A stretch of DNA of 6,071 nt. Source: an uncultured Anaerolineaceae bacterium. GTDB taxonomy: Bacteria > Chloroflexota > Anaerolineae > Anaerolineales > Anaerolineaceae. Below the pieces are notes generated by a model that was not told the DNA's origin, searched no databases, and saw nothing but the letters and a program-made list of their open reading frames with translations. This document shows positions 5,978-6,071 of the stretch, piece after piece. Position 1 is the stretch's first letter. Each line of letters starts with the position of its first letter. Where the stretch lies: assembly GCA_937920255.1 (NCBI GenBank), contig CALDSL010000361.1, forward strand, positions 1 to 6,071. Direction: 5' to 3'. The translations under genes and the position numbers were made by a program.

Positions 5978-6071
5978 ATTTGAGGTCTATTTTCCTCGTC
6001 GGTTTCCCATAGAACCGGGTTCAACTCGATATAATCCGCGATCCTTGCCCAATCTTCCTCATCACGGATGA
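5974..6071 (-). CDS. REP-associated tyrosine transposase (RAYT, IS200-like Y1 family), C-terminal end only
   Basis: On the minus strand a frame enters from the right edge and gives 31 codons before TAG at 5974-5976. It includes RDEEDWARIADYIELNP followed by VLW and a charged DEEN tail. The pattern RDExDxxRIxxYIxxNPxxW is the usual C-terminal end of RAYT/Y1_Tnp proteins, single-strand DNA transposases that cut and join at REP hairpins with a catalytic tyrosine. The HUH motif and tyrosine lie outside this window, so the call rests on the tail alone plus its position. The stop codon is part of the GTAG head of a REP-like hairpin, where a RAYT would be expected to keep its cognate repeats. The gene is at least 98 nt here; typical members are 150-230 residues. 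Confidence 0.72.
   Translation of the reverse strand, partial: IRDEEDWARIADYIELNPVLWETDEENRPQM

Larger units (their letters stand above)
5791..5978. repeat. BIME-like composite of two inverted REP-like hairpins
   Basis: Four copies of GGGTGAAGCATCYGG alternate in orientation at 5796-5810 (+), 5845-5859 (-), 5913-5927 (+) and 5959-5973 (-). They make two perfect 15-bp stems with loops of 34 and 31 nt. GTAG precedes the arm only at the two outer ends (5792-5795 on the plus strand, 5974-5977 on the minus strand). The termini pair over 17 bp (5791-5807 with 5962-5978). A conserved GTAG next to a hairpin, two in inverted orientation, is the layout of REP/BIME elements mobilised by RAYT transposases. 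No convincing target-site duplication flanks the element. Confidence 0.85.

Noticed and set aside
4881..5978. CRISPR array
   Set aside because: The repeats are palindromes in mixed orientation with irregular spacing and no spacer-like unique segments of even length, and no cas genes are seen.
5779..5990. Classical MITE with target-site duplication
   Set aside because: The bases flanking the outer inverted repeat (AAAACAGA and TTTGAGGT) do not form a direct duplication; the GTAG-headed REP interpretation fits better.

Overview
The window looks like a piece of a GC-rich bacterial chromosome. Every gene I can support is on the minus strand, so transcription runs right to left. Gene content and the style of dispersed repeats would suit an environmental lineage such as Chloroflexota (Anaerolineae-like), but that is inference; no marker gene is present.

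Positions 1-4401 hold a compact surface-glycan operon. In transcription order it has a D-2-hydroxyacid (phosphoglycerate-type) dehydrogenase, a short-chain dehydrogenase, a DUF115/MptE-like protein, a family-2 glycosyltransferase, and the N-terminal 293 residues of a multispanning GT39-like glycosyltransferase that runs off the left edge. Gaps are 6-13 nt, with one ATGA stop/start overlap, so translation is probably coupled. A sixth gene of the same theme, a NeuA/KdsB-type cytidylyltransferase (5003-5704), lies upstream. Together they suggest synthesis of a CMP-activated acidic sugar or acid and its transfer to a surface glycan or glycoprotein.

Positions 4432-5032 separate the cytidylyltransferase from the rest. 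They hold a small DUF559 (PD-(D/E)XK-like) endonuclease gene. On its left is a perfect 25-bp-stem hairpin, and on its right three copies of a related palindrome, all built on the arm CCTCCCCCAAAAA. One copy runs into the cytidylyltransferase gene and supplies its last nine codons and its stop. A strong G-quadruplex motif lies beside the left hairpin, upstream of the dehydrogenase gene.

Positions 5791-6071 hold a second, unrelated repeat system. Two inverted REP-like hairpins have GGGTGAAGCATCYGG arms, each with a GTAG tetranucleotide at its outer end (BIME-like). The outer one touches the last 32 codons of what looks like a REP-associated tyrosine transposase (RAYT) entering from the right edge. 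The window therefore carries two different nuclease-plus-palindrome modules on either side of one sugar-activation gene. The RAYT/REP pairing is a known type. The DUF559/palindrome pairing is the best candidate here for something poorly described.
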